Shown here: one piece after another, positions 49,782 to 58,335 of the stretch
How the letters are laid out: each line of letters opens with the position of its first letter
How positions within the stretch are numbered: position 1 is the stretch's first letter
Notes under the pieces: generated by a model
What the model saw: the letters and a program-made list of their open reading frames with translations, nothing else
The model's database searches: none
Told to the model about the DNA's origin: nothing
Source of the DNA: Solirubrobacteraceae bacterium
GTDB taxonomy: Bacteria; Actinomycetota; Thermoleophilia; Solirubrobacterales; Solirubrobacteraceae
Direction: 5' to 3'
Length of the DNA stretch: 64,000 nucleotides
Assembly: GCA_016462625.1 (NCBI GenBank)
Contig: JAEMSV010000001.1
Span: forward strand, 1-64,000
Made by a program: the position numbers and the translations under genes

Positions 49782-51518
49782 CTACATCGGGCTGACCGTC
49801 ACCGTCACGTCCGCGGTGGTCTTCGCCAGCCCCGCCGTCCCGCAGAACGGCTGGGCGTGCTTGATCTGCCGCTTCTCGCCCGTCATCGGCACCACCAGCA
49901 GCCACGACATCCGCAGCGGTCGCTCCTTGGTGACGAACGCGACCGTCAGCGTGCCGTCGTCGTTGCGGTCCGCGCCGACGATCGCCGTCCCGCTGAATCC
50001 CCGGACCGCCGTCATGTTGTTGCCGCAGGGGTTGCCGATCGTCCCGTCCCACTCCGTGCCGGTGTAGGTGCCGGTGCTCTCGGCCTCATCCGCGTTCCAC
50101 GGCAACACGACCGAGCCGCTGCCGGTCATGTTCGTCTCGGTGATCCCGCTGCCCATGTTCTCGTTGTAGGTCACCGAGACCGAGATCCGCAGGTCGCCCG
50201 GCTGCTTCGGCGGGATCGCGTGCGACCACGCCGACGCGCGACCCGCGGTGCTCGTCATCTCCGATGTCGCGCACGCCTCCTTGTACGGGTCCCAGCCCCA
50301 CGCGCCGGCGCTGTCGGCGACCGTCAGCTTCAGCACCGGGCCCTGGGTGACCGACTCCGTGATCTGCCCGCAGGAGCTCGACGGGGTCCAGCGGGCGTCG
50401 GCGACCTGCTCGCCGCGCTCGGTGATGGCGCGCACCGACCACTGCACGGTCCCGCCCTTCGTGACCTCGCCCGGGGTGTAGTCGTCGACCACGGTGGTCG
50501 CGCACATCCGTCGGTCGTACCAGCGCTCGTCGCCGAACTTCAGGTCGCCCGTGATCAGGTCCACCTGCTGGGCCGTCATGGTCACCAGCTGCGACGAGAG
50601 CACGAGGTCGGCGCCGCTGAGGCTCTTGCCCTTCGGCCCGCGCAGGCGCATGTCGCCGACGACGGACTTGCCGCTCGTCCCGATCGGTAGGCCCTTGCGG
50701 TCGAGGGCTGCGCGGAAGGTGCGGGTCGGCTCGCGCTCCAGGACCTTGCCGGTGGCCGCGATGTCGATCCAGAGCCGGAACTCCATCGCCGTCCGCAGCG
50801 ACACGTCGAACCGCTCGGCCTTTCCGCCCACCCCGACGTACCCGTGCCAGCTGCCGTCGAGGTCGAGCGTCACGCTGATCGTCGTCCGCTTGCCGTGCTC
50901 GGTCGTGGACTGCCCGATCGTCATCTTCATGCCGAGGTCCACGGGGACGTCACCGGCGGCCGTCGGGCAGCGCGGGACGTTGGCGGCGTCCTTCCCGAAC
51001 CGGACGAACCCGCCCGCGCCCGTGCGGTCGCGTGCGGAGAACTCCATGTGGTCCTGGCTCCCGGTCATCTGAAGCTTCACGCCGCCGGTCTCGAAGGTCG
51101 AGCTGATGCTCGCGTCGGGGCCGACCGTCGTCTGGACCTGGTTGCCGAGCGAGGCCGGGGCGTTCGTGATGCGGACCGGCGGCCCGTCTCCGCCGCGGAG
51201 CCCGCGCGGCGTGGCGCCCGGGCCGGTCACGAAGACCGGCTCCCCGGCGTCCATCCGCCCCGCCGCCCACGCGTACGCCGTCTGCAGCAGCCGCTCGGCG
51301 CGCTTGCTGCGCCGGGCGCCCTTCTTGTGGGCCTTGCCGTTCGCGGCGAGCACGCGCTGAAGCGCGACCATCGGCGTCGGCGCGGTCTTCGCCAGGCACG
51401 CGTTGGGCGACTTCTTCGCGCCCACTGGCGTGGTGCCCGTCGGGCAGGTGGCGGCGTGCGCGCCCGTGGGGGCGAGCAGCAGCAGCACGAGGAAGAGCAG
51501 GAGCGACGTCGAGCGCAT
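49782..51518 (-). CDS. Large secreted protein of unknown function
   Basis: 578 residues, ATG 51518. Signal peptide 1-22 (ending GAHAAT). CPTGTTPVGAKKSPNACLAK follows, a small disulfide loop. The rest is rich in beta strands, with Ig-like phrases (VTKGGTVQWSVRAITERGEQV, DLRISVSVTYNENMGSG) and several cysteines. No enzyme motif found. Faces the beta-helix gene with convergent transcription. Confidence 0.75.
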   Translation of the reverse strand: MRSTSLLLFLVLLLLAPTGAHAATCPTGTTPVGAKKSPNACLAKTAPTPMVALQRVLAANGKAHKKGARRSKRAERLLQTAYAWAAGRMDAGEPVFVTGPGATPRGLRGGDGPPVRITNAPASLGNQVQTTVGPDASISSTFETGGVKLQMTGSQDHMEFSARDRTGAGGFVRFGKDAANVPRCPTAAGDVPVDLGMKMTIGQSTTEHGKRTTISVTLDLDGSWHGYVGVGGKAERFDVSLRTAMEFRLWIDIAATGKVLEREPTRTFRAALDRKGLPIGTSGKSVVGDMRLRGPKGKSLSGADLVLSSQLVTMTAQQVDLITGDLKFGDERWYDRRMCATTVVDDYTPGEVTKGGTVQWSVRAITERGEQVADARWTPSSSCGQITESVTQGPVLKLTVADSAGAWGWDPYKEACATSEMTSTAGRASAWSHAIPPKQPGDLRISVSVTYNENMGSGITETNMTGSGSVVLPWNADEAESTGTYTGTEWDGTIGNPCGNNMTAVRGFSGTAIVGADRNDDGTLTVAFVTKERPLRMSWLLVVPMTGEKRQIKHAQPFCGTAGLAKTTADVTVTVSPM

Positions 51519-51586
51519 CGGCCGAAGCTAGGCGCCGCGGGCCCCGCTGAACACCACCTTCTGGTGTCTGCGTCTACGCCCTCCGG

Positions 51587-52825
51587 CTACGCGGACCTGA
51601 ACAGCTCCTGCGCGATCTTGCGCATCTGGATCTCGTCCGAGCCCTCCGTGATCCGGTATCGGCGGTGATGGCGGTAGAGGTGCTCGAACGGCATGTGGCG
51701 CGTGTAGCCCATGCCCCCGCAAGTCTGCATTGCGCGGTCCGCCGCGTCGCAGGCCAGGCGGTTCGCGCGCAGGTTGCACATCGCGACCGCGTGCGTGACC
51801 TCCATGTGGTGGTTTTCGTCGAGCGCCGCCGCCGTCGAGCGGATCAGCCCGCGCAGGAGCTCGGCCTCGGTCCACAGCTCGGCGAGCGGGAACTGGATGC
51901 CCTGGTTCTTCCACAGCGGCTTGCCCCAGGTGACCCGCTCGCGCGCGTACTTGACGGCCTCGTCGATGCAGTACGCGGCCGCGCCGAGCGACGACGCCGC
52001 CTGGCGGATCCGGTTCTCGTGCACGAAGCGCTGCGCGAGCGCGAGGCCGAGGCCCTCGTCGCCGACGATCGACGAGTGCGGCACGCGCACGTCCGTGAAC
52101 GTCACCTCGGCGTGGTCGGACGGCATGTTCATCGTCCACCAGTGGAAGGGGACGTCGACGCCGGGCAGGTCCGTCGGCACGAGGAACGCCGTGATGCCGC
52201 GCGGGTGGCCCGGCTCGCCGGATGAGCGCGCGAAGACCAGGTCATGCGTGGCGACGTGCATGCCGGTGTTGAAGCGCTTGCCGCCGTTGATGACCCACTC
52301 GTCGCCGTCGCGCGTCGCGGTCGTCTCCAGGAAGGTCGCGTCGCTGCCGTGGTTGGGCTCGGTCAGGCCGAAGGCGACGATCGTCTCGCCCTGGATCACC
52401 GGCTCGATCATCGCCTTCTGCTCGGGCGTGCCGAACTCGTCGAGGAGGAAGGCGAAGACGAAGTTGCCGATGATCGACATCTCGGTCTGCGGGTCATTGT
52501 GCAGGCCGATCGGCTTGCGGTTGAGGTGCTCGCGCACGATCGCCATGTCGAGGTTTGACGCGCCGCGGCCGCCGAGGTGCTCGGGCAGCGCGTAGCGCAG
52601 GAGGCCGGCGGCGTCGGCGCGGCGCGAGGCCTCGTGCAGCAGCGCCTCCCACTCCTTGGATGGGAGGCCGTCGCGCTCGAGGTCGGTGCGGGACATCTCG
52701 CGGCGGTGGTCGATGAAGCGGACGTTGTCGCCCTCGGCCTCGAGCGGCGCGATCTCGCGCTCGATGAACTCATCGATCTCGACGAGGAACGCGGCGACGT
52801 CCTGCGGGATGGCGGTGACGGTCAT
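51587..52825 (-). CDS. Acyl-CoA dehydrogenase, ACAD10/11-like
   Basis: 412 residues. FGLTEPNHGSDATFLETTATRDGDEWVINGGKRFNTG is the FAD/substrate block; the C-terminal QTCGGMGYTRHMPFEHLYRHHRRYRITEGSDEIQMRKIAQEL closes the fold, with the usual Glu position in GSDEIQ. The ATG (52825) overlaps the stop of an APH-type kinase gene (ATGA). Mammalian ACAD11 joins the same two domain types in one protein to process 4-hydroxyacyl-CoA. Functional analogy is inferred from that gene pairing. Confidence 0.92.
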   Translation of the reverse strand: MTVTAIPQDVAAFLVEIDEFIEREIAPLEAEGDNVRFIDHRREMSRTDLERDGLPSKEWEALLHEASRRADAAGLLRYALPEHLGGRGASNLDMAIVREHLNRKPIGLHNDPQTEMSIIGNFVFAFLLDEFGTPEQKAMIEPVIQGETIVAFGLTEPNHGSDATFLETTATRDGDEWVINGGKRFNTGMHVATHDLVFARSSGEPGHPRGITAFLVPTDLPGVDVPFHWWTMNMPSDHAEVTFTDVRVPHSSIVGDEGLGLALAQRFVHENRIRQAASSLGAAAYCIDEAVKYARERVTWGKPLWKNQGIQFPLAELWTEAELLRGLIRSTAAALDENHHMEVTHAVAMCNLRANRLACDAADRAMQTCGGMGYTRHMPFEHLYRHHRRYRITEGSDEIQMRKIAQELFRSA

Positions 52826-54180
52826 GCGGTCTCCTGGCTGGGACTGGCGATCGGACTCAGGTGGCGGGGGTTCGCCGTTGCGAGCTTGCTGCGGGTCAGT
52901 TCGCGAAGCGCGGTGAGCGCCGCGGCCTCGTCGGCGTCGTACTCGCCGGCTCGGGCTCGAGCGGCCGCGTCGGCCTCGTCCGTGGCGCCCAGGGCGGCGA
53001 GCGCTTCGGCGCGGACGGCGGCGTCGATCGGTGCGTGCTCGAGCTCCCGGGCGACCATGCCGAGTGCGCGCATCGCGACGCGGGTCTGGAACTTCGCGCG
53101 GCCCTCGAGCTGCGGCAGGACGTCGTCGCCGAGCGCGCCCTGCGCCGCGCGCAGCAGCTCGACGGCGGTCGGCCGGTCGTGCGGGCCCGGCGCGGACTCG
53201 GCGCCCTCGTAGCGATCGGTGCGCGGGTCGGCGTCGGGGCCCAGCATGATCTCGAGCAGGTCCCACTCGACCTCCGCGGCGCGGCGGCCGATCACGGCGT
53301 GCTCGAGCGACGTGATCTGGCCGGAGAGGTGCGTGAACGCCTGCTGGATCGTGATGACGCCCCAGCGCAAGTTCGCGAGCAGCTCCCACCATTCGAGCGT
53401 CTCCAGCGAGATGGTCCGGCCGCTCTCGCGGGCGTACGCCTCCAGCAGGGCCTCGCGCGAACCGAGGCCACCGACGGGCCGGTCCGGGCGCTGGAAGCGC
53501 CAGGCGCGGGTGCACAGCCAGCCGAGGTCGTTCGCCGGGTCACCGATGTGGGAGAGCTCCCAGTCCAGCACCGCGGTCAGGCCTGTCTCGTCGACGAGGA
53601 GGTTCCCGATGCGGAAGTCGGCATGGACGACGGTCGACTCGTTCGGCGCCGGTCGGTTGGTCTCGAGCCGCCGGAAGGCGAGCTCGAAGATCGGGTGCGG
53701 CTGGCCGAGGAAGTCGTACAGCCCGCGGACGAGCGCGAGCGGATCGGCGGGCTGCAGGCCGGAGGCGTCGATGTCGATCTCGTGGACTCGCGCGAGCGCG
53801 CGCGCGAGGTCCTCGATCAGGCTCTCCGCATCGGGGACGCCCTCGCCGCCGAGGATGACGCGCGGATCCTCGGTGCCGGCCACCCGGTTCGTGACGACGT
53901 ACGTGCCGAGGACGGGATCGTCGGCGCCGTCGGCGAGCACGCGCGGAACCGGGACGCCGGCCTCGGCGGCTGCGCGCAGCAGCTCTGCTTCGTCGTACTC
54001 GGCGGTCGCGGTCGCGCCACGCCGGATCTGGACGACGAAGTCGTCACCGCCCGTGGTGGTCCCGAGCCATGTCTCGCGCGACGCGCCGCTCGACAGCCGG
54101 CGCGGGGTGCCGGCCACCTTGATCTCCCCGTAGACCTCCTCGAGCCTGCGCGCGAGCTGGTCCCCATCCAGACGTGCCAT
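52822..54180 (-). CDS. APH-type phosphotransferase with C-terminal DUF6285-like domain
   Basis: 452 residues. Kinase domain about 20-310: SGASRETWLG nucleotide loop, catalytic loop VVHADFRIGNLLVD and metal-binding LDWELSHIGDP. The C-terminal part (about 340-440, TAVELLRAAQGALGDDVLPQLEGRAKFQTRVAMRALGMVAREL) resembles DUF6285, often encoded next to such kinases as a separate gene. Probably phosphorylates a hydroxyacyl-CoA or similar small hydroxyl substrate. First gene of the kinase-dehydrogenase operon, with palindrome TACCCGAGGGTA just upstream. Confidence 0.9.
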   Translation of the reverse strand: MARLDGDQLARRLEEVYGEIKVAGTPRRLSSGASRETWLGTTTGGDDFVVQIRRGATATAEYDEAELLRAAAEAGVPVPRVLADGADDPVLGTYVVTNRVAGTEDPRVILGGEGVPDAESLIEDLARALARVHEIDIDASGLQPADPLALVRGLYDFLGQPHPIFELAFRRLETNRPAPNESTVVHADFRIGNLLVDETGLTAVLDWELSHIGDPANDLGWLCTRAWRFQRPDRPVGGLGSREALLEAYARESGRTISLETLEWWELLANLRWGVITIQQAFTHLSGQITSLEHAVIGRRAAEVEWDLLEIMLGPDADPRTDRYEGAESAPGPHDRPTAVELLRAAQGALGDDVLPQLEGRAKFQTRVAMRALGMVARELEHAPIDAAVRAEALAALGATDEADAAARARAGEYDADEAAALTALRELTRSKLATANPRHLSPIASPSQETA

Positions 54181-54191
54181 GGGCGGGACGG

Positions 54192-54203
54192 TACCCGAGG
54201 GTA
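54192..54203. promoter_or_regulatory. Palindrome TACCCGAGGGTA before the kinase-dehydrogenase operon
   Basis: Perfect 5-2-5 dyad 11 bases upstream of the kinase ATG (54180). It sits between the two minus-strand genes. The adjacent TetR (54245-54856) is the natural candidate ligand; inference. Confidence 0.4.
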
Positions 54204-54244
54204 TGGAATGCCGCAGTGTGGACCGACGACACCCCCTGATCGGG

Positions 54245-54856
54245 CTACGCCCAGCGGGCGAGCAGCCTGGTCAGGCGCTCGCGGGCCGCCCGCCACCGGC
54301 GCTCGACCGCAGGGCTCTTCTCCCCGCTCGACGCGCGCAGCAGCGCGACCCCGCGGACGACCGCCAGGACGAGCTCCATGTCCTCACGGAACTCGGGGTC
54401 CTTCGACTTCTCCCCGAACGTGGACTGGGCGAGGTTCCACATCGACATCGTCACGTCTCGCTCGAGCGTGACGAGGTTCTCCCGGAGCACAGGGTCGGTG
54501 CGCGCGGCGACCCAGAGCTCGAGCGTCGCGTCGAACACCGCACCCGAATGGCCCTCCCAGAGGAGGTCGAGCATCTCCCCGATGCCGGCGCTGTCCGCCG
54601 CCAGGTCGGGCAGGCGCTCGGTGAGCTGCGCGGTCCGGCGCTCGGCGAGATGTCGCAGCGCCTCGGTGACGAGCGCCGCCTTTGTCGGGAAGTGGTGGAC
54701 CTGCGCCCCGCGCGAGACGCCGGCGCGCTCGGCGATCCGGGTCGTCGTCGTGTTGACGTAGCCGTAATCGACGAGGCAGTCGATCGTGGCGTCGAGCAGC
54801 GCGGCCTGGGTCGTGGCGCGGCGTTCGGCCTGGGTGCGGCGCTTCGGCTGCGGCAT
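54245..54856 (-). CDS. TetR-family transcriptional regulator
   Basis: 203 residues from ATG 54856. HTH about 12-57 (TQAALLDATIDCLVDYGYVNTTTTRIAERAGVSRGAQVHHFPTK), typical of regulators of fatty-acid and cholesterol catabolism. Divergent from the SCP2-thiolase operon; the 67-base gap holds an imperfect dyad AAACAGCACTGCCGGTTT (54887-54904). Probably represses one or both flanking lipid-oxidation operons. Confidence 0.91.
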   Translation of the reverse strand: MPQPKRRTQAERRATTQAALLDATIDCLVDYGYVNTTTTRIAERAGVSRGAQVHHFPTKAALVTEALRHLAERRTAQLTERLPDLAADSAGIGEMLDLLWEGHSGAVFDATLELWVAARTDPVLRENLVTLERDVTMSMWNLAQSTFGEKSKDPEFREDMELVLAVVRGVALLRASSGEKSPAVERRWRAARERLTRLLARWA

Positions 54857-54923
54857 GGGCCGGGAAGAGTATCCCCGATAAAACAAACAGCACTGCCGGT
54901 TTCTTGGTACGGTCCCGCTCGTG

Positions 54924-56123
54924 ATGAAGAACAGCCACCCCGCCTACGTCGTCGGCGTGGGCATGACGAAGTTCGAGAAGCCGGGCCGGCGCGAGGGCTG
55001 GGACTACCCCCAGATGGCCAGGGAGTCGGGGACGAAGGCGCTCGCGGACGCGGGCATCGCCTACGACCTCGTCGAGCAGGCGTACGTCGGCTACGTCTAC
55101 GGCGAGTCGACCTCCGGCCAGCGCGCGGTCTACGAGCTGGGCATGACCGGCATCCCGGTCGTCAACGTGAACAACAACTGCTCGACCGGCTCGACGGCGC
55201 TGTTCCTCGCCGCGCAGGCGGTGCGCAGCGGGACCGTCGACTGCGCGCTCGCGCTCGGCTTCGAGAAGATGCAGCCGGGCTCGCTCGGCGCGACGTTCAC
55301 CGACCGCGAGCAGCCGATGCTCAAGCACATCGAGCTGCTCGCGCAGATCAGCGAGGTGAAGTTCCCGCCCGCGCCGTGGATGTTCGGCGCGGCCGGCCGG
55401 GAGCACATGGCCGAGCACGGATCGGGGCCCGAGCACTTCGCAAAGATCGGCTTGAAGAACCACAAGCACTCGGTCAACAACCCGTACGCGCAGTTCCAGA
55501 CCGAGTACACGCTCGACGAGATCCTCGACGCGCCGGAGATCTACGCGCCGCTCACCAAGCTGCAGTGCTCGCCGACGAGCGACGGCAGCGGGGCGGCCAT
55601 CATCGCGAGCGCCGCGTTCGTCGAGGAGCACGGGCTCGCCGGGCAGGCGATCGAGATCGTCGGGCAGGCGATGACGACGGACTTCGCGTCGTCATTGAGC
55701 ACGCGCAAGGCGAAGGACGTCATCGGCTACGACATGAACGTCAAGGCGTCACAGGCCGTGTACGAGCAGGCCGGGCTCGGGCCTGAGGACTTCCAGGTCA
55801 TCGAGCTGCACGACTGCTTCTCCGCGAACGAGCTCCTGCTCTACGAGGCGCTCGGCCTCTGCGACGAGGGCGAGGCGCCGCGGCTCATCGACGATGAGGA
55901 CACGACCTACGGCGGGCGCTGGGTCGTCAACCCATCGGGCGGGCTGATCAGCAAGGGGCACCCGCTGGGCGCAACCGGCCTGGCGCAGTGTGCCGAGCTG
56001 ACCTGGCAGCTGCGCGGCACCGCCGACAGGCGCCAGGTCGACGACGTCGACGCCTGCCTGCAGCACAACATCGGCCTCGGCGGTGCCGCGGTCGTCACCG
56101 CCTACCAGCGCGCTGAGCGCTAA
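54924..56123 (+). CDS. SCP2/SCPx-type thiolase (lipid-transfer thiolase)
   Basis: 399 residues from ATG 54924 (GTG 54921 directly before). Nucleophile C86 in [12 protein letters not shown]; general acid/base region [20 protein letters not shown] with the conserved histidine; NIGLGGA near the end. Cleaves 3-ketoacyl-CoA, in this subfamily often branched or steroid side-chain substrates. First gene of a four-gene operon. Confidence 0.92.
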   Translation: MKNSHPAYVVGVGMTKFEKPGRREGWDYPQMARESGTKALADAGIAYDLVEQAYVGYVYGESTSGQRAVYELGMTGIPVVNVNNNCSTGSTALFLAAQAVRSGTVDCALALGFEKMQPGSLGATFTDREQPMLKHIELLAQISEVKFPPAPWMFGAAGREHMAEHGSGPEHFAKIGLKNHKHSVNNPYAQFQTEYTLDEILDAPEIYAPLTKLQCSPTSDGSGAAIIASAAFVEEHGLAGQAIEIVGQAMTTDFASSLSTRKAKDVIGYDMNVKASQAVYEQAGLGPEDFQVIELHDCFSANELLLYEALGLCDEGEAPRLIDDEDTTYGGRWVVNPSGGLISKGHPLGATGLAQCAELTWQLRGTADRRQVDDVDACLQHNIGLGGAAVVTAYQRAER

Positions 56124-56135
56124 GGAGACAACGCC

Positions 56136-56573
56136 ATGGGAAGCATCAGCACCGTCGTGGACATCGCGGCGCCGGTCGACCAGGTCTGGGACGTCATCGT
56201 CGACCCCTCGACGTACGACCGCTGGATGACCGTCCACACGAAGTGGAAGAGCGAGATCCCCGCGCAGTACGAGGTCGGGACCCAGACGGAGGAGGTCGTG
56301 ACGATGCTTGGGATGGCAAACACGATCTCGTGGACCGTTGAGGAGCTCGAGGCGCCGTCGAAGCTGACGATCTCCGGGACGGGGATGGCGGGCGTGCGGA
56401 CGACGTTCGCATTCGGCGTCGCGTCCGATGGCGACGGCGGCTCGCGGGCGACGATCGTCGCGGAGTTCGAGGGGCAGATGATCGTCGGCGCGCTGGCGCA
56501 GGCCATCGAGCAGGATGCGAAGAAGAACCTCGAGGAGTCGCTGGCGAAGCTCGCCGAGGTCGCGGCCGCATGA
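56136..56573 (+). CDS. SRPBCC-family (START/Bet v1-like) protein
   Basis: 145 residues. STVVDIAAPVDQVWDVIVDPSTYDRWM is the canonical N-terminus of polyketide-cyclase/CoxG-type SRPBCC proteins with a deep hydrophobic pocket. Position between thiolase and MaoC hydratase suggests binding of the hydrophobic substrate or an accessory role. Stop overlaps the next ATG (56570-56573). Confidence 0.88.
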   Translation: MGSISTVVDIAAPVDQVWDVIVDPSTYDRWMTVHTKWKSEIPAQYEVGTQTEEVVTMLGMANTISWTVEELEAPSKLTISGTGMAGVRTTFAFGVASDGDGGSRATIVAEFEGQMIVGALAQAIEQDAKKNLEESLAKLAEVAAA

Positions 56574-57421
56574 GCACCGAGACACTGCAGTTCAACGAAG
56601 AGGGACTCGACGCCTGGACCGACGAGCACGTCTTCGAGGTCACGCGCGAGCGCATCGCCGAGTACGCGGCGGCGACGAACGACCCGATCGCAGCGCACGT
56701 CGCGGGCGACGTCGCGAGCCCGGTGTTCGCGATCGTCCCAGTCTTCCAGGCGCTGATGGAGCCGGCGCTGAAGGTGGTCCCGCTGCCGCTGTTCGGCAAG
56801 GTGCTCCACGGCGAGCAGGACTTCCGCTTCCACCGGCCGATCGTCGCGGGCGAGACGCTGACGGCCCGCGGCCGCATGATCGGCTGGGAGGGGCTGGAGA
56901 ACGGCACGCGCGCGTGCGTGTACCTGGAGACCCGGGACGCCGCCGGCGAGCTGGTCAACGACCAGTACGTGACCTTCTTCGTCCGCGGGTTCGACGACGG
57001 GAAGAAGGTCGGGGAGCTCTCGCCGGGCCACGGCTTCGACGAGGCGCTGCGCTCCGACGACCCCGCGTACGACGTCACCCAGCACATCGACGACGACCAG
57101 ACCTTCCGCTACGCGCCGGCCTCGGGCGATCCGATGCCGATCCACACCGACGAGCAGGTCGCGCGCGACATGGGACTGCCGGGGATCATCGCCCACGGGT
57201 TCTGCGTGCTGGCGATCACCTCGTGGGCGGCGCTGCAGGAGGTGGGCGGCTCGGAGGCCGCGCGGCTGAAGCGGCTCGCCGTGCGCTTCGCCAAGCCGGT
57301 CCTGCCCGGGCAGGACATCCGCACGCGCGCGTGGCGTGCGGGTGACGGGACGTACGCGTTCGAGACCACGGTCGACGACGTGCCGGTGCTGAAGGACGGA
57401 CTCATCCAGATGGAGGCCTGA
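56570..57421 (+). CDS. MaoC-type enoyl-CoA hydratase (double hot-dog)
   Basis: 283 residues. N-terminal hot-dog (about 15-150, the FAS1_DH-like half, with RFHRPIVAGETLTARGRM) and C-terminal MaoC half with hydratase-2 motif YAPASGDPMPIHTDEQVARDMGLPGIIAHGF (about 182-212), where the Asp and His are catalytic. Hydrates trans-2-enoyl-CoA to (R)-3-hydroxyacyl-CoA. Followed after 2 bases by the SDR, the expected next enzyme. Confidence 0.92.
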   Translation: MSTETLQFNEEGLDAWTDEHVFEVTRERIAEYAAATNDPIAAHVAGDVASPVFAIVPVFQALMEPALKVVPLPLFGKVLHGEQDFRFHRPIVAGETLTARGRMIGWEGLENGTRACVYLETRDAAGELVNDQYVTFFVRGFDDGKKVGELSPGHGFDEALRSDDPAYDVTQHIDDDQTFRYAPASGDPMPIHTDEQVARDMGLPGIIAHGFCVLAITSWAALQEVGGSEAARLKRLAVRFAKPVLPGQDIRTRAWRAGDGTYAFETTVDDVPVLKDGLIQMEA

Positions 57422-57423
57422 CC

Positions 57424-58311
57424 ATGGGAGCACTCGAGGATCGCGTCGCGATCATCACCGGCGCGGGGCGCGGCATCGGCCGTGAGCACGCGCTGCTGTT
57501 CGCGTCCGAGGGCGCGCACGTCGTCGTCAACGACCTGGGCGGAGCGAACGACGGATCAGGATCGGATTCCGGACCCGCGCAGGAGGTCGTGTCCGAGATC
57601 CTCGCGGCCGGCGGGAGCGCGGTCGCGAACACCGACAACGTCGCGACCTGGGACGGGGCACAGCGGCTCGTGGCCCAGGCGGTCGACGTGTTCGGGGGCC
57701 TCGACGTCGTCGTCAACAACGCCGGCATCCTGCGCGACGGGTTCGTCGCGTCGCTCGGCGAGGCGGAGTGGGACAACGTCATCGACGTCCACCTCAAGGG
57801 CCACTTTGCGGTGCTGCGCCACGCCGCCGAGTACTGGAAGGACGAGGCGAAGGCCGGGCGTCCGCGCACCGCGGCGGTCGTGAACACCTCGTCGGCCTCG
57901 GGCGTGACGCTGCCCAACCCGGGCCAGGTCAACTACGGCGCGGCGAAGGCCGGCATCGCGGCGATGACGCTCGTCGCGGCGGCGGAGCTCGAGCGCTACG
58001 GCGTGCGCGTCAATGCGATCGCTCCGATCGCCCGCACCCGGCTCACCCTCGCCACGCCCGGGATGGGAGCGGTGTTCGCGGCGGGCGCGAAGGACGCCAC
58101 GGGCCACGACCTGTTCGACCCTTCGAACATCTCGCCGCTCGTCGCGTACCTGGCGACGGAGACCTGCCCGATCACCGGCACGGTGTTCGCGGTACAGGGC
58201 GGCTCGATTCAGGAGCTGAGCGGCTGGTCGGTGGAGCGCGCCATCGAGACGACCGGGCCTTGGGAGATCGGCGACCTCGCGGCGCGCCTGGGGCAAACGG
58301 TGTCCGCATAG
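57424..58311 (+). CDS. SDR, MFE-2-like 3-hydroxyacyl-CoA dehydrogenase
   Basis: 295 residues. TGAGRGIG (12-19), NDLGG after strand 2 (the MFE-2 pattern), NNAGILRD, and VNYGAAK catalytic motif. Matches the dehydrogenase domain of peroxisomal multifunctional enzyme type 2. With the MaoC hydratase and thiolase it makes an (R)-specific beta-oxidation set. Convergent with the AGPS-like gene. Confidence 0.9.
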   Translation: MGALEDRVAIITGAGRGIGREHALLFASEGAHVVVNDLGGANDGSGSDSGPAQEVVSEILAAGGSAVANTDNVATWDGAQRLVAQAVDVFGGLDVVVNNAGILRDGFVASLGEAEWDNVIDVHLKGHFAVLRHAAEYWKDEAKAGRPRTAAVVNTSSASGVTLPNPGQVNYGAAKAGIAAMTLVAAAELERYGVRVNAIAPIARTRLTLATPGMGAVFAAGAKDATGHDLFDPSNISPLVAYLATETCPITGTVFAVQGGSIQELSGWSVERAIETTGPWEIGDLAARLGQTVSA

Positions 58312-58335
58312 CGACCACGAAGTGACCCAGGCCGC

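Noticed and set aside
49633..50067. Plus-strand frame of 144 codons
   Set aside because: Covers the terminator hairpin and the 3' end of the convergent secreted-protein gene; no motif or signal.
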